Of a stretch of 64,000 nucleotides of DNA, positions 9,262 through 17,925 are shown in pieces. Numbering within the stretch: the first letter of the stretch is position 1; every line of letters begins with the position of its first letter. The translations under genes and the position numbers were made by a program. The notes under the pieces are model-generated. The model was not told the origin of the DNA and searched no databases. It was given only the letters and a program-made list of their open reading frames with translations. Source of the stretch: Bradyrhizobium sp. AZCC 1721 (lineage in GTDB: Bacteria > Pseudomonadota > Alphaproteobacteria > Rhizobiales > Xanthobacteraceae); assembly GCF_036924715.1 (NCBI RefSeq), contig NZ_JAZHSB010000001.1:6377001-6441000 (forward strand), read 5' to 3'.

Positions 9262-9975
9262 TCACGCCCGCTCGTCGATCTGGCGGGACAGGATGGCTGA
9301 AAACTCGTCGGCAAAACCTTCCAGCCGCTGCGCCTGCCGGTTCACCTCGGACGTGAACTTATTGTAGAAAATCGTCGCCGGGATGGCGGCGATAAGACCG
9401 ATAGCGGTCGCAAACAGCGCCTCCGCGATGCCGGGCGCAACGACCGCGAGCGAGGTGTTTTTCGAGGCCGCGATCGACTGGAAGCTCGACATGATGCCCC
9501 AGACGGTTCCGAACAGGCCGACGAACGGGCCGGCGGAGCCGACGGTTGCCAGCACCAGAAGCCGCCGCTCCAGCCGCTCGACCTCGCGGGCGATCGAGAC
9601 GTTCATCACCTTCTCGATCCGCATCTGCAATCCGGCAAAGGAGCGCGACTGGCTCTCGAACGAGCGCTTCCACTCGCGCATGGCGGCGACGAAGCACGCC
9701 GCCATCGATTGCGTCGGTTTCGCCGAAAGCGCGCGATAGAGCTCCTCGATCGACTGTCCCGACCAGAACGCCTGTTCGAAGCGGTCCATCGCGCGCTTGG
9801 TGCGCGAATAGAGGAAAATCTTGTCGATCGCGATCGCCCAGACCCAGACCGAGCAGGCGAGCAGGCCCAGCATGACCGACTTCACGACCCAGTGGGCCTG
9901 CCAGAATAACGCGATCAGCGACACGTCGGCCGAGACGAGCGGCAGAGCTGACGGAGCCACGTCGGCGGGATTCAT
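9262..9975 (-). CDS. tolQ: TolQ, MotA/TolQ/ExbB proton-channel subunit
   Basis: The 237-residue inner-membrane motor subunit. The first membrane helix is at about 28-50 (VVKSVMLGLLACSVWVWAI). A long cytoplasmic loop includes REVERLERRL, and two further helices follow at about 143-165 (GPFVGLFGTVWGIM) and 180-203 (GIAEALFATAIGLIAAIP). The start ATG follows GAGAGGATACTACTC. It is the first gene of tolQRAB. The gene usually found just upstream, ybgC, lies 26.6 kb away on the same strand at 36575-37027; the bases before tolQ instead hold non-coding and repeat sequence. Confidence 0.96.
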   Translation of the reverse strand: MNPADVAPSALPLVSADVSLIALFWQAHWVVKSVMLGLLACSVWVWAIAIDKIFLYSRTKRAMDRFEQAFWSGQSIEELYRALSAKPTQSMAACFVAAMREWKRSFESQSRSFAGLQMRIEKVMNVSIAREVERLERRLLVLATVGSAGPFVGLFGTVWGIMSSFQSIAASKNTSLAVVAPGIAEALFATAIGLIAAIPATIFYNKFTSEVNRQAQRLEGFADEFSAILSRQIDERA

Positions 9976-10367
9976 GAGTAGTATCCTCTCAACGCAAGTG
10001 TCCCTAATTCCTCCGGGAGCAAATGGCCGCCGGTTTCACAGCCGCGCGTCGGGCGCGGCGATTTGCGCCAGCGCGAGAGCCTGTTTCCTGTCGCATGGGG
10101 GGCCCGCCGAAAGCCGGGCATTGCTTCCCCTGCCAACATGTCAAAACGAGGGCTGCCAGCGCGTCATTCCGTCCCTAACCAGACGCTAAGCTTAGTTAAC
10201 TTTCGGTTACCAATAGGGAATTCCACTGCCGGAAGTCCAGTGCGGCCGGGCGGTTACGGGGCTCTGGGGTCCGAGTTCCAGGCCCGGATAGGTCGTGCCG
10301 GCCGGTGGCTTCGCTCTTCGAGACGGCCGCTCCGCGGCTCCTTCAGGGCGAGAGAACAAGGAATTTG
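9976..10367. other. Gene-free stretch upstream of tolQ
   Basis: I see no convincing coding sequence here. It should carry the tolQ promoter on the minus strand, but no clear -35/-10 pair stands out. The right part runs into a dispersed repeat. Short open frames on both strands lack ribosome sites and coding character. Confidence 0.5.
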
Positions 10368-10495
10368 CCGTCGTCCTGCGAACGCAGGGACCCATACTCC
10401 GCGGCCGCTATGATTGGAAAGGACCAGATGACAAAGACCTCGCAAAACCAATTGCCGCCGGTGGTTATGGGTCCCTGCCTTCGCAGGGACGACGG
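10368..10495. repeat. REPIN-like inverted repeat element, family A, copy 1
   Basis: The ends are inverted copies of a palindrome of the form GTCGTCCCTGCGAACGCAGGG followed by ACCCATA. The left end continues to CTCCGCGGC and the right end is preceded by GGTGGTTATGG. Two full copies (33676-33795, 41414-41531) and one half copy (33853-33877) occur elsewhere in this window. Confidence 0.8.
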
Positions 10496-10569
10496 AAGAG
10501 CTTTCGGACTCAATTTCAAAGAGGTGACATACCTTCACCTTCTCGCGACGCATTGGCGCCCGAGGTTTG

Positions 10570-10790
10570 CTCTTTACTTCCCGCCCTCTCATTTGGAGGG
10601 CGCAGGGAAGACCGGGTGCTTGCTGCACCCGCGGTCTCGTGTGCAAAGTGCGCCAAAGAACACGCACACGAGCATACAGGTACGGCGGAAGCATCCCGGC
10701 CTTCCCTGCGCAATGGCTTTACGGCTTACTTCGTGCTCTGCCGTGAGACGGGCGGAGTTATGCCGATGATTTGCCCGTCATGTTAAGCGG
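10570..10790. repeat. Dispersed non-coding repeat of Bradyrhizobium type
   Basis: The segment contains blocks such as GGGCGCAGGGAAGACCGGGT, CACCCGCGGTCTCGTGTGC and GCACACGAGCATACAGGTAC. I recognise these as a dispersed intergenic repeat from Bradyrhizobium genomes. Inverted matches are visible (CTCGTGTGC against GCACACGAG; GCAGGGAAG against CTTCCCTGC). No protein is predicted. The boundaries are approximate and the recognition is from memory. Confidence 0.55.
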
Positions 10791-10951
10791 AATATTTTTG
10801 ATTCTTTCTGATTCCTGGACTTGCACGATTTCTGAAAATCAGAAGTGATTTGCCTACGGCGCATTCGCGCCTTTGTCCACTCTTGCATGCACAGGCCAAG
10901 CATGGCTCAGCGGCCTCACGACGTCGTGCCTGCCTGGTTTCGAGCTCGCTT

Positions 10952-10976
10952 GGAACGCGACCTGCCGCCTAACGTT
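10952..10976 (+). promoter_or_regulatory. EcfG-type general-stress promoter
   Basis: GGAAC at 10952-10956 is followed after 16 bases by CGTT at 10973-10976. This matches the alphaproteobacterial general-stress sigma (EcfG/SigT) consensus as I know it, GGAAC-N16/17-CGTT. It lies 108 bp upstream of the ferritin-like gene and points towards it, leaving a leader of about 100 bases. Confidence 0.65.
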
Positions 10977-11084
10977 GTACCGCCCCAGCACTGGCTGGGT
11001 ACCGAGGTCGCGCCATGAGCGCCCTCAATAGCGCTGAACAGCGAGTGGCGCGGCCCCTCGATCCAGAACGGAGGAGGCTACGCC

Positions 11085-11978
11085 ATGGATGCATTGCGCA
11101 TTTCCCGCCGGCAATCGATCGCCGGCCTATCCGTCGCAGGACTCGCAGGACTGCTTATTCCACCTGCCTATGCCCAGCAGAAGCGCGAGACCACGGGCGT
11201 TGGGATCGGCAAGAAGGGAGCAGCGATCGACGACGAGGACATTTTCACCTTCGCGCTGAACCTCGAATATATGGAAGCCGAGTTCTATCTGCGTGCAACG
11301 ACCGGCAAGGGCATCAGCGATACCGATGCCGGTATGGATGCCGGCAGGGTGGTGGGCGGCCACGAGGCCCAATTCAAAGAGAAAGCGATCCGCGAGTTCA
11401 TTGAAGAGACGGCGGAGAACGAACTGGCCCACGTTCGCTTCTATCGCAAGACGCTTGGTCGAAGCGCCATTTCAAGACCAGCGATCGACTTCGACGCCGG
11501 CTTCAAGGCTGCTGCTCAGGCAGCCGGATTGCCTGCCGATTTCGATCCCTTTGCCGATGACATGTCGGTCCTGCTCGGCGGCATGCTGTTCGAGGACGTC
11601 GGCGTGACTGCCTATACGGGCGCGGCTCCCCTGCTCAAGAAAAAGGAATTCGTGGAGGCTGCGGCGGGGATACTTGCTGTTGAGGCCTACCACATGGGAA
11701 TGGCGCGCTCCCAGCTCTACATGATGGGCGAGAAGGCATGGGACGCCGCCAACGCAATCTCGGATGCACGGGATAAGATTGACGGGACACCCGAAAAAGA
11801 AGACGAGGGGATCAGGGTCGACGGCAAAGCCAACTTCGTGCCTTCGAACCCCGACGCGATCGCCTTCCATCGCACGCCGCAGGAGGTGCTGCGTATCGTC
11901 TATCTGACCGACAAGGCCGGCGTCAGCAAGGGCGGGTTCTATCCCAATGGAATGAACGGAGAGCTCAGGAGCACCTGA
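11085..11978 (+). CDS. Tat-exported ferritin-like domain protein
   Basis: A 297-residue protein with a twin-arginine leader (SRRQSIAGLSVAGLAG, cleavage near AYAQ) and a four-helix ferritin-like domain at about 50-225. Candidate metal ligands sit in NLEYMEAEFYL, ETAENELAHVRFY, LFEDVGVTAY and LAVEAYHMGMAR, giving the usual Glu and Glu-x-x-His pattern. It is therefore probably a periplasmic di-metal protein of the ferritin-like (DUF4439/dessication-related) group; whether it stores iron is unknown. GGAGG lies well spaced before the ATG. An EcfG-type promoter upstream suggests induction in the general stress response. Confidence 0.85.
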   Translation: MDALRISRRQSIAGLSVAGLAGLLIPPAYAQQKRETTGVGIGKKGAAIDDEDIFTFALNLEYMEAEFYLRATTGKGISDTDAGMDAGRVVGGHEAQFKEKAIREFIEETAENELAHVRFYRKTLGRSAISRPAIDFDAGFKAAAQAAGLPADFDPFADDMSVLLGGMLFEDVGVTAYTGAAPLLKKKEFVEAAAGILAVEAYHMGMARSQLYMMGEKAWDAANAISDARDKIDGTPEKEDEGIRVDGKANFVPSNPDAIAFHRTPQEVLRIVYLTDKAGVSKGGFYPNGMNGELRST

Positions 11979-12044
11979 CGGTTCGCAGGTTGGCAAAGCA
12001 ACGGGTCGCAACTACGGAAAACCAGGCGTCAGCACCTGCCGTTC

Positions 12045-12076
12045 GTCATGGCCGGGCAAGCAAGCCCAGCCATGAC
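12045..12076. terminator. Hairpin between ferritin-like gene and metal-efflux operon
   Basis: The inverted repeat GTCATGGCcGGGC / GCCCaGCCATGAC has an AAGCA loop and one mismatch. It lies between two converging transcripts, 66 bp after the ferritin-like stop and 12 bp beyond the stop of the minus-strand operon, so it can serve both. The sequence also resembles a common Bradyrhizobium palindromic repeat. Confidence 0.6.
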
Positions 12077-12088
12077 CGGCAAACGAGA

Positions 12089-12463
12089 TTAGTCGAAACG
12101 CGCGTTCGTCGTTTTTCCGTCCGGCCCGGTGAGCTGAACCGCGCCCTTGACGGTTTGCTGAAGTGGCGAACCGGCCTTTCCTGCAAGCGCGCCCGACTCG
12201 CCCGGCCGTAGTTCGATCCTTTCCGCCCTGCCGCCAACCTGAAAGATGGCGACGCCTTTGAAGCCGGCGGCATTCATCGGCTTTTCGTCGGCGTCGCTGA
12301 TGAAGATTTCAATACTATCGCCCTTGGTCACGAGTTCGGCGTGATAAGGTTTTGCTTCAGCAAGGCGCCCGCCATGCGGCCCCTTCGATGAGTGAGCCGC
12401 GGCTGGCGAGGCCATCAAGGCAATCAGAAGCGCAAAACGAACGACAACGCTTGTGTGTCTCAT
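12089..12463 (-). CDS. Small periplasmic protein of the metal-efflux operon
   Basis: A 124-residue secreted protein, last gene of the operon. The ATG at 12463 follows GGAAGAA; the longer frame to 12577 runs into the pump gene and is not used. The signal peptide ends near ASPAAAH. The mature start HSSKGPHGGRL carries two histidines and resembles the N-terminal stretch of some CzcB-type adaptors; the rest is a beta-rich domain (ELVTKGDSIEIFISDADEKP). It lies 26 bp after the RND pump gene. I infer a metal-binding or adaptor-helper role; no catalytic motif is visible. Confidence 0.7.
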   Translation of the reverse strand: MRHTSVVVRFALLIALMASPAAAHSSKGPHGGRLAEAKPYHAELVTKGDSIEIFISDADEKPMNAAGFKGVAIFQVGGRAERIELRPGESGALAGKAGSPLQQTVKGAVQLTGPDGKTTNARFD

Positions 12464-12489
12464 GTGAATTCTTCCTTTTCCGCGTTGCG

Positions 12490-15400
12490 TCAGTAGGAGT
12501 GAGCCGGAGCGGTTCGTTTGCCCGTGTCGTCGGCCTGCCGCTGCAACAAACGCGCAAGCGGCTTTTTCCCGAACCACAGGAACAGCACCGGCGTCACGAC
12601 GGTATCGAGCAGTGTCGCGCTGACGAGGCCCCCGAAGATCGTCACCGCAACGGGATGGAGAATCTCCTTGCCCGATTCATCGGCGCCGATCAGGAGCGGC
12701 ACCAGCGCCACCCCCGCCGACAGCGCCGTCATCAGGACCGGTGTCATCCGTTCGAGGCTTCCCCGGACGACCAGCTCCTTCCCGAACGCCATGCCGTCGT
12801 GCAGCGCCAGATTGATATAGTGGCTGATCTTGAGGATGCCGTTGCGCGCGGCGATGCCGGTGAGCGTGACAAAGCCGACCAGGCTCGCAACCGAGAGCGG
12901 CTGATCCGTGATGGCCAACGCGGCAACCGATCCGATCAAGGCGAGCGGAATGCCGCCCATGATGATCAGCGCCAGCACCGCGGACCGATAGCGGCTGTAC
13001 AGGATCGAGAAGATCAGAGAGAGCGAGATGAGCGCTAGAATGCCGATGGTCCGGCTCGCTTCTTCCTGCGCCTGGAAGGTTCCTTCGAGGCTTGCGGTCA
13101 CGCCCGATGGCAGTTTCGCCGCTTGCAGCTCGCCGCGAATTCCCTCGACCAGCTTGGCCATGTCGGCCTTGGCGTCGGAATTTGCGAGGATGACGATGCG
13201 CCGCCGTCCGTTTTCCCGCAAAATCTGATTGGGTCCGTCGGTCTCCGTGATATCGGCGATCTGCCGCGCCGGTATCCATCCGGTCGGCGTCTTGATCAGG
13301 AGATCGCCGAGCTTTTCCGTGGTTCGCAGACGGTCCGGCAGGCGCATGACAACGTCGAAGCGGCGATAGCCGTCGACGACGCGCGATATCACGCGGCCGC
13401 TTGACAGCCGCGACAATTGCTCGACAACCGCGCCCGGCTGAACCCCGTAAAGCGCGGCGCGGGTATAGTTGACGCGGATTTCAAGCTGCGGAATTCGCAC
13501 CTGCTTTTCGACCTGGAGGTCCTTGATACCGGGCAGACCGGCGATCCGGCTCCGGATTTCCTCGGCGGTACCGCGCAGGGTGTCGAGATCCTCGCCGAAC
13601 AGTTTCAAGGCGATCTCTGCCCGGACACCGGAGAGCAGGTGATCGAGCCGGTGCGAGATCGGCTGTCCGACGTTGGCGGATAGCGGCAGGACAGCGAGGC
13701 GCGAACGTATGTCGGCAACGATGTCCGCCTTCGCACGATCCGAATGCTTCAACGCGACCTCAAGGTCGGAGGAATGCACGCCTTCCGCATGCTCGTCCAG
13801 CTCAGCGCGGCCAGTCCTCCGGCCCACGCTGATCACCTCCGGGACGTCCAGCAGCAGCCGTTCGGCGATTGCGCCGACGCGGTTGGATTCTGCCAGCGAA
13901 ACGCCGGGATTGAAGGCGAGGTTGATGGTGAACGTGCCTTCGTTGAATGCCGGCAGAAAGGCGCGCTTGAGCTGGAACGCGCCCCATCCCGCCGCCACCA
14001 CCGCGATCAAGGTCAGCGCCAGCAGAAGCTTCCCGCGGACGAAGGCCGCATCAAGTGCGGCGCGGTTGATGCGCTTGAGCTGTCGCACCAGCCAGCCTTC
14101 GCCCTCCGCCATGCGTTTGGCACCCGGCAGCAGGTAATAGGCCATGACCGGCGTGAGCGTGATCGACACCACAAGGCTTGCGAGAATGGAAATGATGTAG
14201 GCTTGGCCGAGCGGGGCGAACAGCCGCCCTTCGACGCCGGAGAGCGCGAACAACGGCACGAACACCAGCACGATGATCGTCGTCGCATAAACGATGCCGG
14301 AACGGACTTCGCTGGAGGCGGCAACGACGACGTCGAACACGCTCCGCGAATTGCCCTGCTCCCTGTTTTCCCGCAGCCGCCGAAAGATATTTTCGACATC
14401 GACCACCGCGTCGTCGACAAGCTCGCCGATGGCAATCGCAAGTCCGCCGAGCGTCATCGTATTGATCGACAGACCAAGAAGCTTGAAAACGATCGCCGTG
14501 GTCAGGATCGATACGGGGATGGCCGTGAGCGAGATGGCCGTGGTGCGCCAATTGAGAAGGAATGCGAACAGGATCACCGAAACGACGATGGCCGCCTCAA
14601 TCAGAACCCGGCCGACATTACCGAGCGAATTCTCGATGAAGTCCGCCTGGCGAAAGACGACCTCGTCGGCCTTGATGCCGAACGGAAGCGACGGCGCGAG
14701 TTCGGAAAGCGCCTGCTCGATCTGACCCGTCAACCGCACGGTATCGATGCCGGGTTGCTTTTCGACCGAGACAATGACGGCGGGCTTGCTCATATACCCG
14801 GCATCGCCGCGCTTTATCTTGGGCGCGAAGTCGACATCCGCGACCTGACGCATGTAGACCGGCCTGCCGTCGATGGTGGCCACGACGATGCTTCGCAGAT
14901 CCTCCAGGCTTGTCGTCCGTCCGATATTCCGGATCAGGTACTCGCGGGTGTTCTGGTCGGTGAAGCCGCCGCCGGTATTGGTTCCGAACTGGGCGAGCGC
15001 AAGCTCAAGCTGTTCATAGCTCACCGAAAGCGCTCGCAACGCCGAAGGCTGCGGCGCAATCCGGTATTGCCTGACTTCCCCGCCGATCGGGATCACCTGT
15101 GCGACGCCGGGGATGGCGAGCAGGCGCGGACGGATCGTGAAGTCGGCGACCTCGCGCACTTCCATGGGCGATGCCGTATTCGAGGTCACGGCCACGAGAA
15201 GGATCTGCCCCATGATCGAGCTGATCGGGGCGATCTGCGAGGTGACATTGAGGGGAAGCTGACTTTGAACCCGTGCCAGACGCTCGGCCACGAGCTGCCG
15301 GTTGCGGTAGATATCCGTTCCCCAGTCGAACTCGACGTAGACGATCGAAAGCCCGATTCCCGAAACCGAACGAACGCGGCTGACGCCGGGAACGCCGTTC

Positions 15401-15621
15401 ATCTGGGTTTCGATCGGAAATGTGATGAGCTGCTCGACCTCGGGCGGCGCATAGCCTTCGGACTCCGTCATGATCGTGACCGTCGGGCGGTTAAGATCAG
15501 GAAATACGTCCACGGGGAGTTGTCGGGCGGTGTGGGCGCCGAGAACCACGAGCAGGCCGGCCAAGGCGAGCACGAAAAGCCGGTTGCGGAGCGAGGCGCT
15601 GACGAGAAGCGAAAACATCAA
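12490..15621 (-). CDS. Heavy-metal efflux RND pump, CusA/CzcA family
   Basis: A 1043-residue inner-membrane transporter of the HME-RND family, which exports metal cations by proton antiport. N-terminal VFPDLNRPTVTIMTESEGYAP and the paired large periplasmic loops are typical. The fourth membrane helix carries the family signature as GELVDDAVVDVEN (399-411, acidic residues at 403, 404, 408 and 410); these charges are the expected proton relay. About twelve membrane segments are visible in two groups (10-28 and 337-550; 560-580 and 870-1025). The adaptor is encoded 11 bp upstream. No outer-membrane factor gene is nearby, so a TolC-type partner must come from elsewhere. The metal cannot be assigned from sequence. 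Confidence 0.93.
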   Translation of the reverse strand: MMFSLLVSASLRNRLFVLALAGLLVVLGAHTARQLPVDVFPDLNRPTVTIMTESEGYAPPEVEQLITFPIETQMNGVPGVSRVRSVSGIGLSIVYVEFDWGTDIYRNRQLVAERLARVQSQLPLNVTSQIAPISSIMGQILLVAVTSNTASPMEVREVADFTIRPRLLAIPGVAQVIPIGGEVRQYRIAPQPSALRALSVSYEQLELALAQFGTNTGGGFTDQNTREYLIRNIGRTTSLEDLRSIVVATIDGRPVYMRQVADVDFAPKIKRGDAGYMSKPAVIVSVEKQPGIDTVRLTGQIEQALSELAPSLPFGIKADEVVFRQADFIENSLGNVGRVLIEAAIVVSVILFAFLLNWRTTAISLTAIPVSILTTAIVFKLLGLSINTMTLGGLAIAIGELVDDAVVDVENIFRRLRENREQGNSRSVFDVVVAASSEVRSGIVYATTIIVLVFVPLFALSGVEGRLFAPLGQAYIISILASLVVSITLTPVMAYYLLPGAKRMAEGEGWLVRQLKRINRAALDAAFVRGKLLLALTLIAVVAAGWGAFQLKRAFLPAFNEGTFTINLAFNPGVSLAESNRVGAIAERLLLDVPEVISVGRRTGRAELDEHAEGVHSSDLEVALKHSDRAKADIVADIRSRLAVLPLSANVGQPISHRLDHLLSGVRAEIALKLFGEDLDTLRGTAEEIRSRIAGLPGIKDLQVEKQVRIPQLEIRVNYTRAALYGVQPGAVVEQLSRLSSGRVISRVVDGYRRFDVVMRLPDRLRTTEKLGDLLIKTPTGWIPARQIADITETDGPNQILRENGRRRIVILANSDAKADMAKLVEGIRGELQAAKLPSGVTASLEGTFQAQEEASRTIGILALISLSLIFSILYSRYRSAVLALIIMGGIPLALIGSVAALAITDQPLSVASLVGFVTLTGIAARNGILKISHYINLALHDGMAFGKELVVRGSLERMTPVLMTALSAGVALVPLLIGADESGKEILHPVAVTIFGGLVSATLLDTVVTPVLFLWFGKKPLARLLQRQADDTGKRTAPAHSY

Positions 15622-15632
15622 GACGCCTCCCT

Positions 15633-17288
15633 TCAGCGTACGTGTTCAAGGAGCTCGGCTCCTTGCGAGACGATTCGCTTGCCGGCGGCAACGCCCGACA
15701 TGATCAGCACGTTCTCGCCGTCGAGCGGCTCCGCGCGCACGCTCCTCGGCGCGAACCGCTCGGGCCCGACATGCTCATAGACGAAGTCCTGGCCGTTCGA
15801 GCCGCGGACAAGGCTGGTACGCGGGACCGCGATTCCTTCTTTCTCTTCCCGCGTCGGGACAAGAACGGTCAGGAACTGCCCCGCCCTCAAGCCGGCGGTA
15901 TCGCCGACGATGGAAAAATGCACCGGTACCGACTGGCTGCGGTCGGCAAAGCCGGCGCCGCGATATTCAAGGTCGAGGCTCCGGCCCGAATAGGTCGTGG
16001 CGCGCGCGCTCGTTGCGCCTTCGATGGTCTCAAAGCTCAATGCTTCGACCCACAGGCGCGACGGATCGACGATGTTGAAGACGATCGAACTCGGCTGCAC
16101 GATCTGTCCGGCGACCGCAGTGCCTTCCGCGATCACGCCGGCCACCGGAGCGACGAGCGCTTCGGGTTCGCGACGGGCCTTCTCGATCGAGGCGCGGCGG
16201 TCGCGCAACCCTTCGAGTTCAAGGCGGGCCTCTTCGAGCTGTGTTCGGGACACGGCACCGCCCGCCGCGAGCTGCTCGTAGCGCGCCACGCGCCGCTCGA
16301 CGATCGAGATTTGCTGATCCAGTTCACCCTGCCGCTGGCGCATGTCGGACAGATCGATGGCTTGCAAAGGCGGCGTGACGTAGCCCAGAATATCCCCCTG
16401 CTTCACGCGGGTGCCAAGCCGGGGAAAGCCGCCCGTCGACGCCGACAGCCGACCACCGACGGAAGACTGCACGTAACCGCTGGCGGCGGGGTCCGGAATG
16501 ATACGACCGGGAAGCTCGGCGACCTTGGGATGACGCGCCTTCTCCGTCACCAGCGAGCGCAGGGCAAAGATGCGCTGGACGGACTTCGGAACGAACACCG
16601 TGCCATCCGAAAGACGTTGGGCACGTTCCTCCGAATTTGCCCTGATCGCGACCTGCCCCTTTTCCTCCTCGTGACCGTGGCCTTCATGCGCCCGGCCTTG
16701 CTGCACGCTGCCGGCGAGTGCCATGCAAGCCAGGGCGACAATGGCCGCGCGGCGGCGGCGCAGGGCAACCGCCGCGACAAGAAGACCCGCAACAAATCCG
16801 CCACCGACATGCAGAGCCGTGCGCAGGTCGGCTGACGATCCGGCCTGCGCAACCCGCGATGCAGATGTCTGCGGTGGCGTTTCGATGCTTACCGGCAGGA
16901 TGTCGGTCAGGTCCCTGGCCGAGATCGAAACGACAAGATCGGTTCGGCCGCCCTTGGCGAGCCAGGGCGCCGCCAGCCGATAGGCGCCATCCGGCTGCTC
17001 GCTCGGCGTGGCAGGCCCGGCAGGCGTCTCAACGACCAGGCTGGCGCCGGTGACCGGCTCATTGGTCGCGAAACGGTCCACATAGATATCGATGGCGTCG
17101 CCGCGAGCGACCGCAACCAGCTCAAATTCTGCGGAGGCGGCTTCGCCGCGCGGCGCCGCACTGACGCTCGCCGGCGGCTCATCGGCGTGGTCATGGCCTT
17201 CATGGGCCGGTGCAGCCGTTGGCGTGGCGCAGGTCGCAACAACGGCAAAGGCGATGGCGCGCGAGATGCGCCGAAACTTTCGAAACAT
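15633..17288 (-). CDS. RND periplasmic adaptor with extra N-terminal domain, CzcB-like
   Basis: A 551-residue membrane fusion protein that links the pump to an outer-membrane channel. The ATG at 17288 has GAGGA upstream; the frame extends further but without a site. Order of parts: signal peptide; His-rich HEGHDHADE (29-37); a small beta domain (50-140); a membrane segment (about 157-176); a second signal-like stretch (RRRR then AAIVALACMALAG, 177-193); a second His-rich patch HEGHGHEEEKG (201-211); then a HlyD-type barrel and hairpin (215-551). It looks like two secreted proteins joined, with an internal former signal peptide. It belongs in the operon between the His/Cys-rich gene and the pump. 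Confidence 0.88.
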   Translation of the reverse strand: MFRKFRRISRAIAFAVVATCATPTAAPAHEGHDHADEPPASVSAAPRGEAASAEFELVAVARGDAIDIYVDRFATNEPVTGASLVVETPAGPATPSEQPDGAYRLAAPWLAKGGRTDLVVSISARDLTDILPVSIETPPQTSASRVAQAGSSADLRTALHVGGGFVAGLLVAAVALRRRRAAIVALACMALAGSVQQGRAHEGHGHEEEKGQVAIRANSEERAQRLSDGTVFVPKSVQRIFALRSLVTEKARHPKVAELPGRIIPDPAASGYVQSSVGGRLSASTGGFPRLGTRVKQGDILGYVTPPLQAIDLSDMRQRQGELDQQISIVERRVARYEQLAAGGAVSRTQLEEARLELEGLRDRRASIEKARREPEALVAPVAGVIAEGTAVAGQIVQPSSIVFNIVDPSRLWVEALSFETIEGATSARATTYSGRSLDLEYRGAGFADRSQSVPVHFSIVGDTAGLRAGQFLTVLVPTREEKEGIAVPRTSLVRGSNGQDFVYEHVGPERFAPRSVRAEPLDGENVLIMSGVAAGKRIVSQGAELLEHVR

Positions 17289-17360
17289 GGCAGTCGTCCT
17301 CACTCGAGATTCGTGCCGCGAGAAGCGCCACACGCGGGCGCGCTCACGCGGATTCAGCAC

Positions 17361-17768
17361 TCAGAGGGACGTTCTGGGAGGACGCTCGAAAGATTCCGGG
17401 GTGCGGCGTACCCCCGCCTGCGACGGCGGAAAACCTAAGCGCGAGATTTTCTGCAGATAAGGAATGAACAGCGATGCACTGGGAAGTCCCGAAGGGCAAC
17501 ACGAGCCGAAGGCCGAGGAGCAGCACCCGCCCATGCAGGGTCTTTCCGGGGACGCTTGATCTCCATCCTGGTCCAGCTTCGCCTCCGCCGCGGCGGAGAG
17601 AGTGGCCTGGTGATGGGTGCTTGCCGTCGCAATGGATGCAACACTCGCGTGATGCGCGGCATGATGTTGATGACCAGAATGGGCCTTGGCTGCAGACGGA
17701 ACGAACGAAAGCACGGCCAAGACGACCGCCATTCCGAGCATTCGCTGCATCATTCCAAGGAACATCAT
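17361..17768 (-). CDS. His/Cys-rich small exported protein heading the efflux operon
   Basis: A 135-residue product with a signal peptide (hydrophobic MAVVLAVLSFVPSA, cleavage near AKAH), then HSGHQHHAAHH, which offers six histidines in eleven residues, and a cysteine cluster CMGGCCSSAFGSCC. Such patches bind soft or borderline metals (Cu, Zn, Ni, Co), which fits the efflux genes 72 bp downstream. Several ATGs (17768, 17765, 17753) are possible starts and none has a clean ribosome site. I do not recognise a named family. It may be a metal sink or sensor in the periplasm. Confidence 0.6.
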   Translation of the reverse strand: MMFLGMMQRMLGMAVVLAVLSFVPSAAKAHSGHQHHAAHHASVASIATASTHHQATLSAAAEAKLDQDGDQASPERPCMGGCCSSAFGSCCPSGLPSASLFIPYLQKISRLGFPPSQAGVRRTPESFERPPRTSL

Positions 17769-17833
17769 TTGCCGATTATAGGACGAACGCCGCCGCAGTT
17801 ACAGCGTTTCAAGGTTGCCGTCCATGCAAAACA

Positions 17834-17866
17834 AACCGCCCACCTGCTTCTCGCAGATGGGCGGTT
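17834..17866 (-). terminator. Rho-independent terminator after DUF2852 gene
   Basis: AACCGCCCA(C/T)CTGC arms of 14 bp (one mismatch) enclose TTCTC. On the minus strand the stem is followed by TTTGTTTTGC. It lies about 60 bp beyond the DUF2852 stop codon and upstream of the efflux operon, separating the two. Confidence 0.8.
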
Positions 17867-17925
17867 GTATCCGCCGTCAGGCGTCATGGGGGCATCACGC
17901 CCGCGGCTGAATGCGCATTTCGAGC

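Noticed and set aside
11015..11404. Plus-strand ORF starting before the ferritin-like gene
   Set aside because: It overlaps the well-supported ferritin-like gene in another frame and lacks coding character. The region is better read as an untranslated leader.
13744..15780. Plus-strand open frame of 678 codons opposite the RND pump gene
   Set aside because: Shadow of the pump gene. No ribosome site and no recognisable domain.
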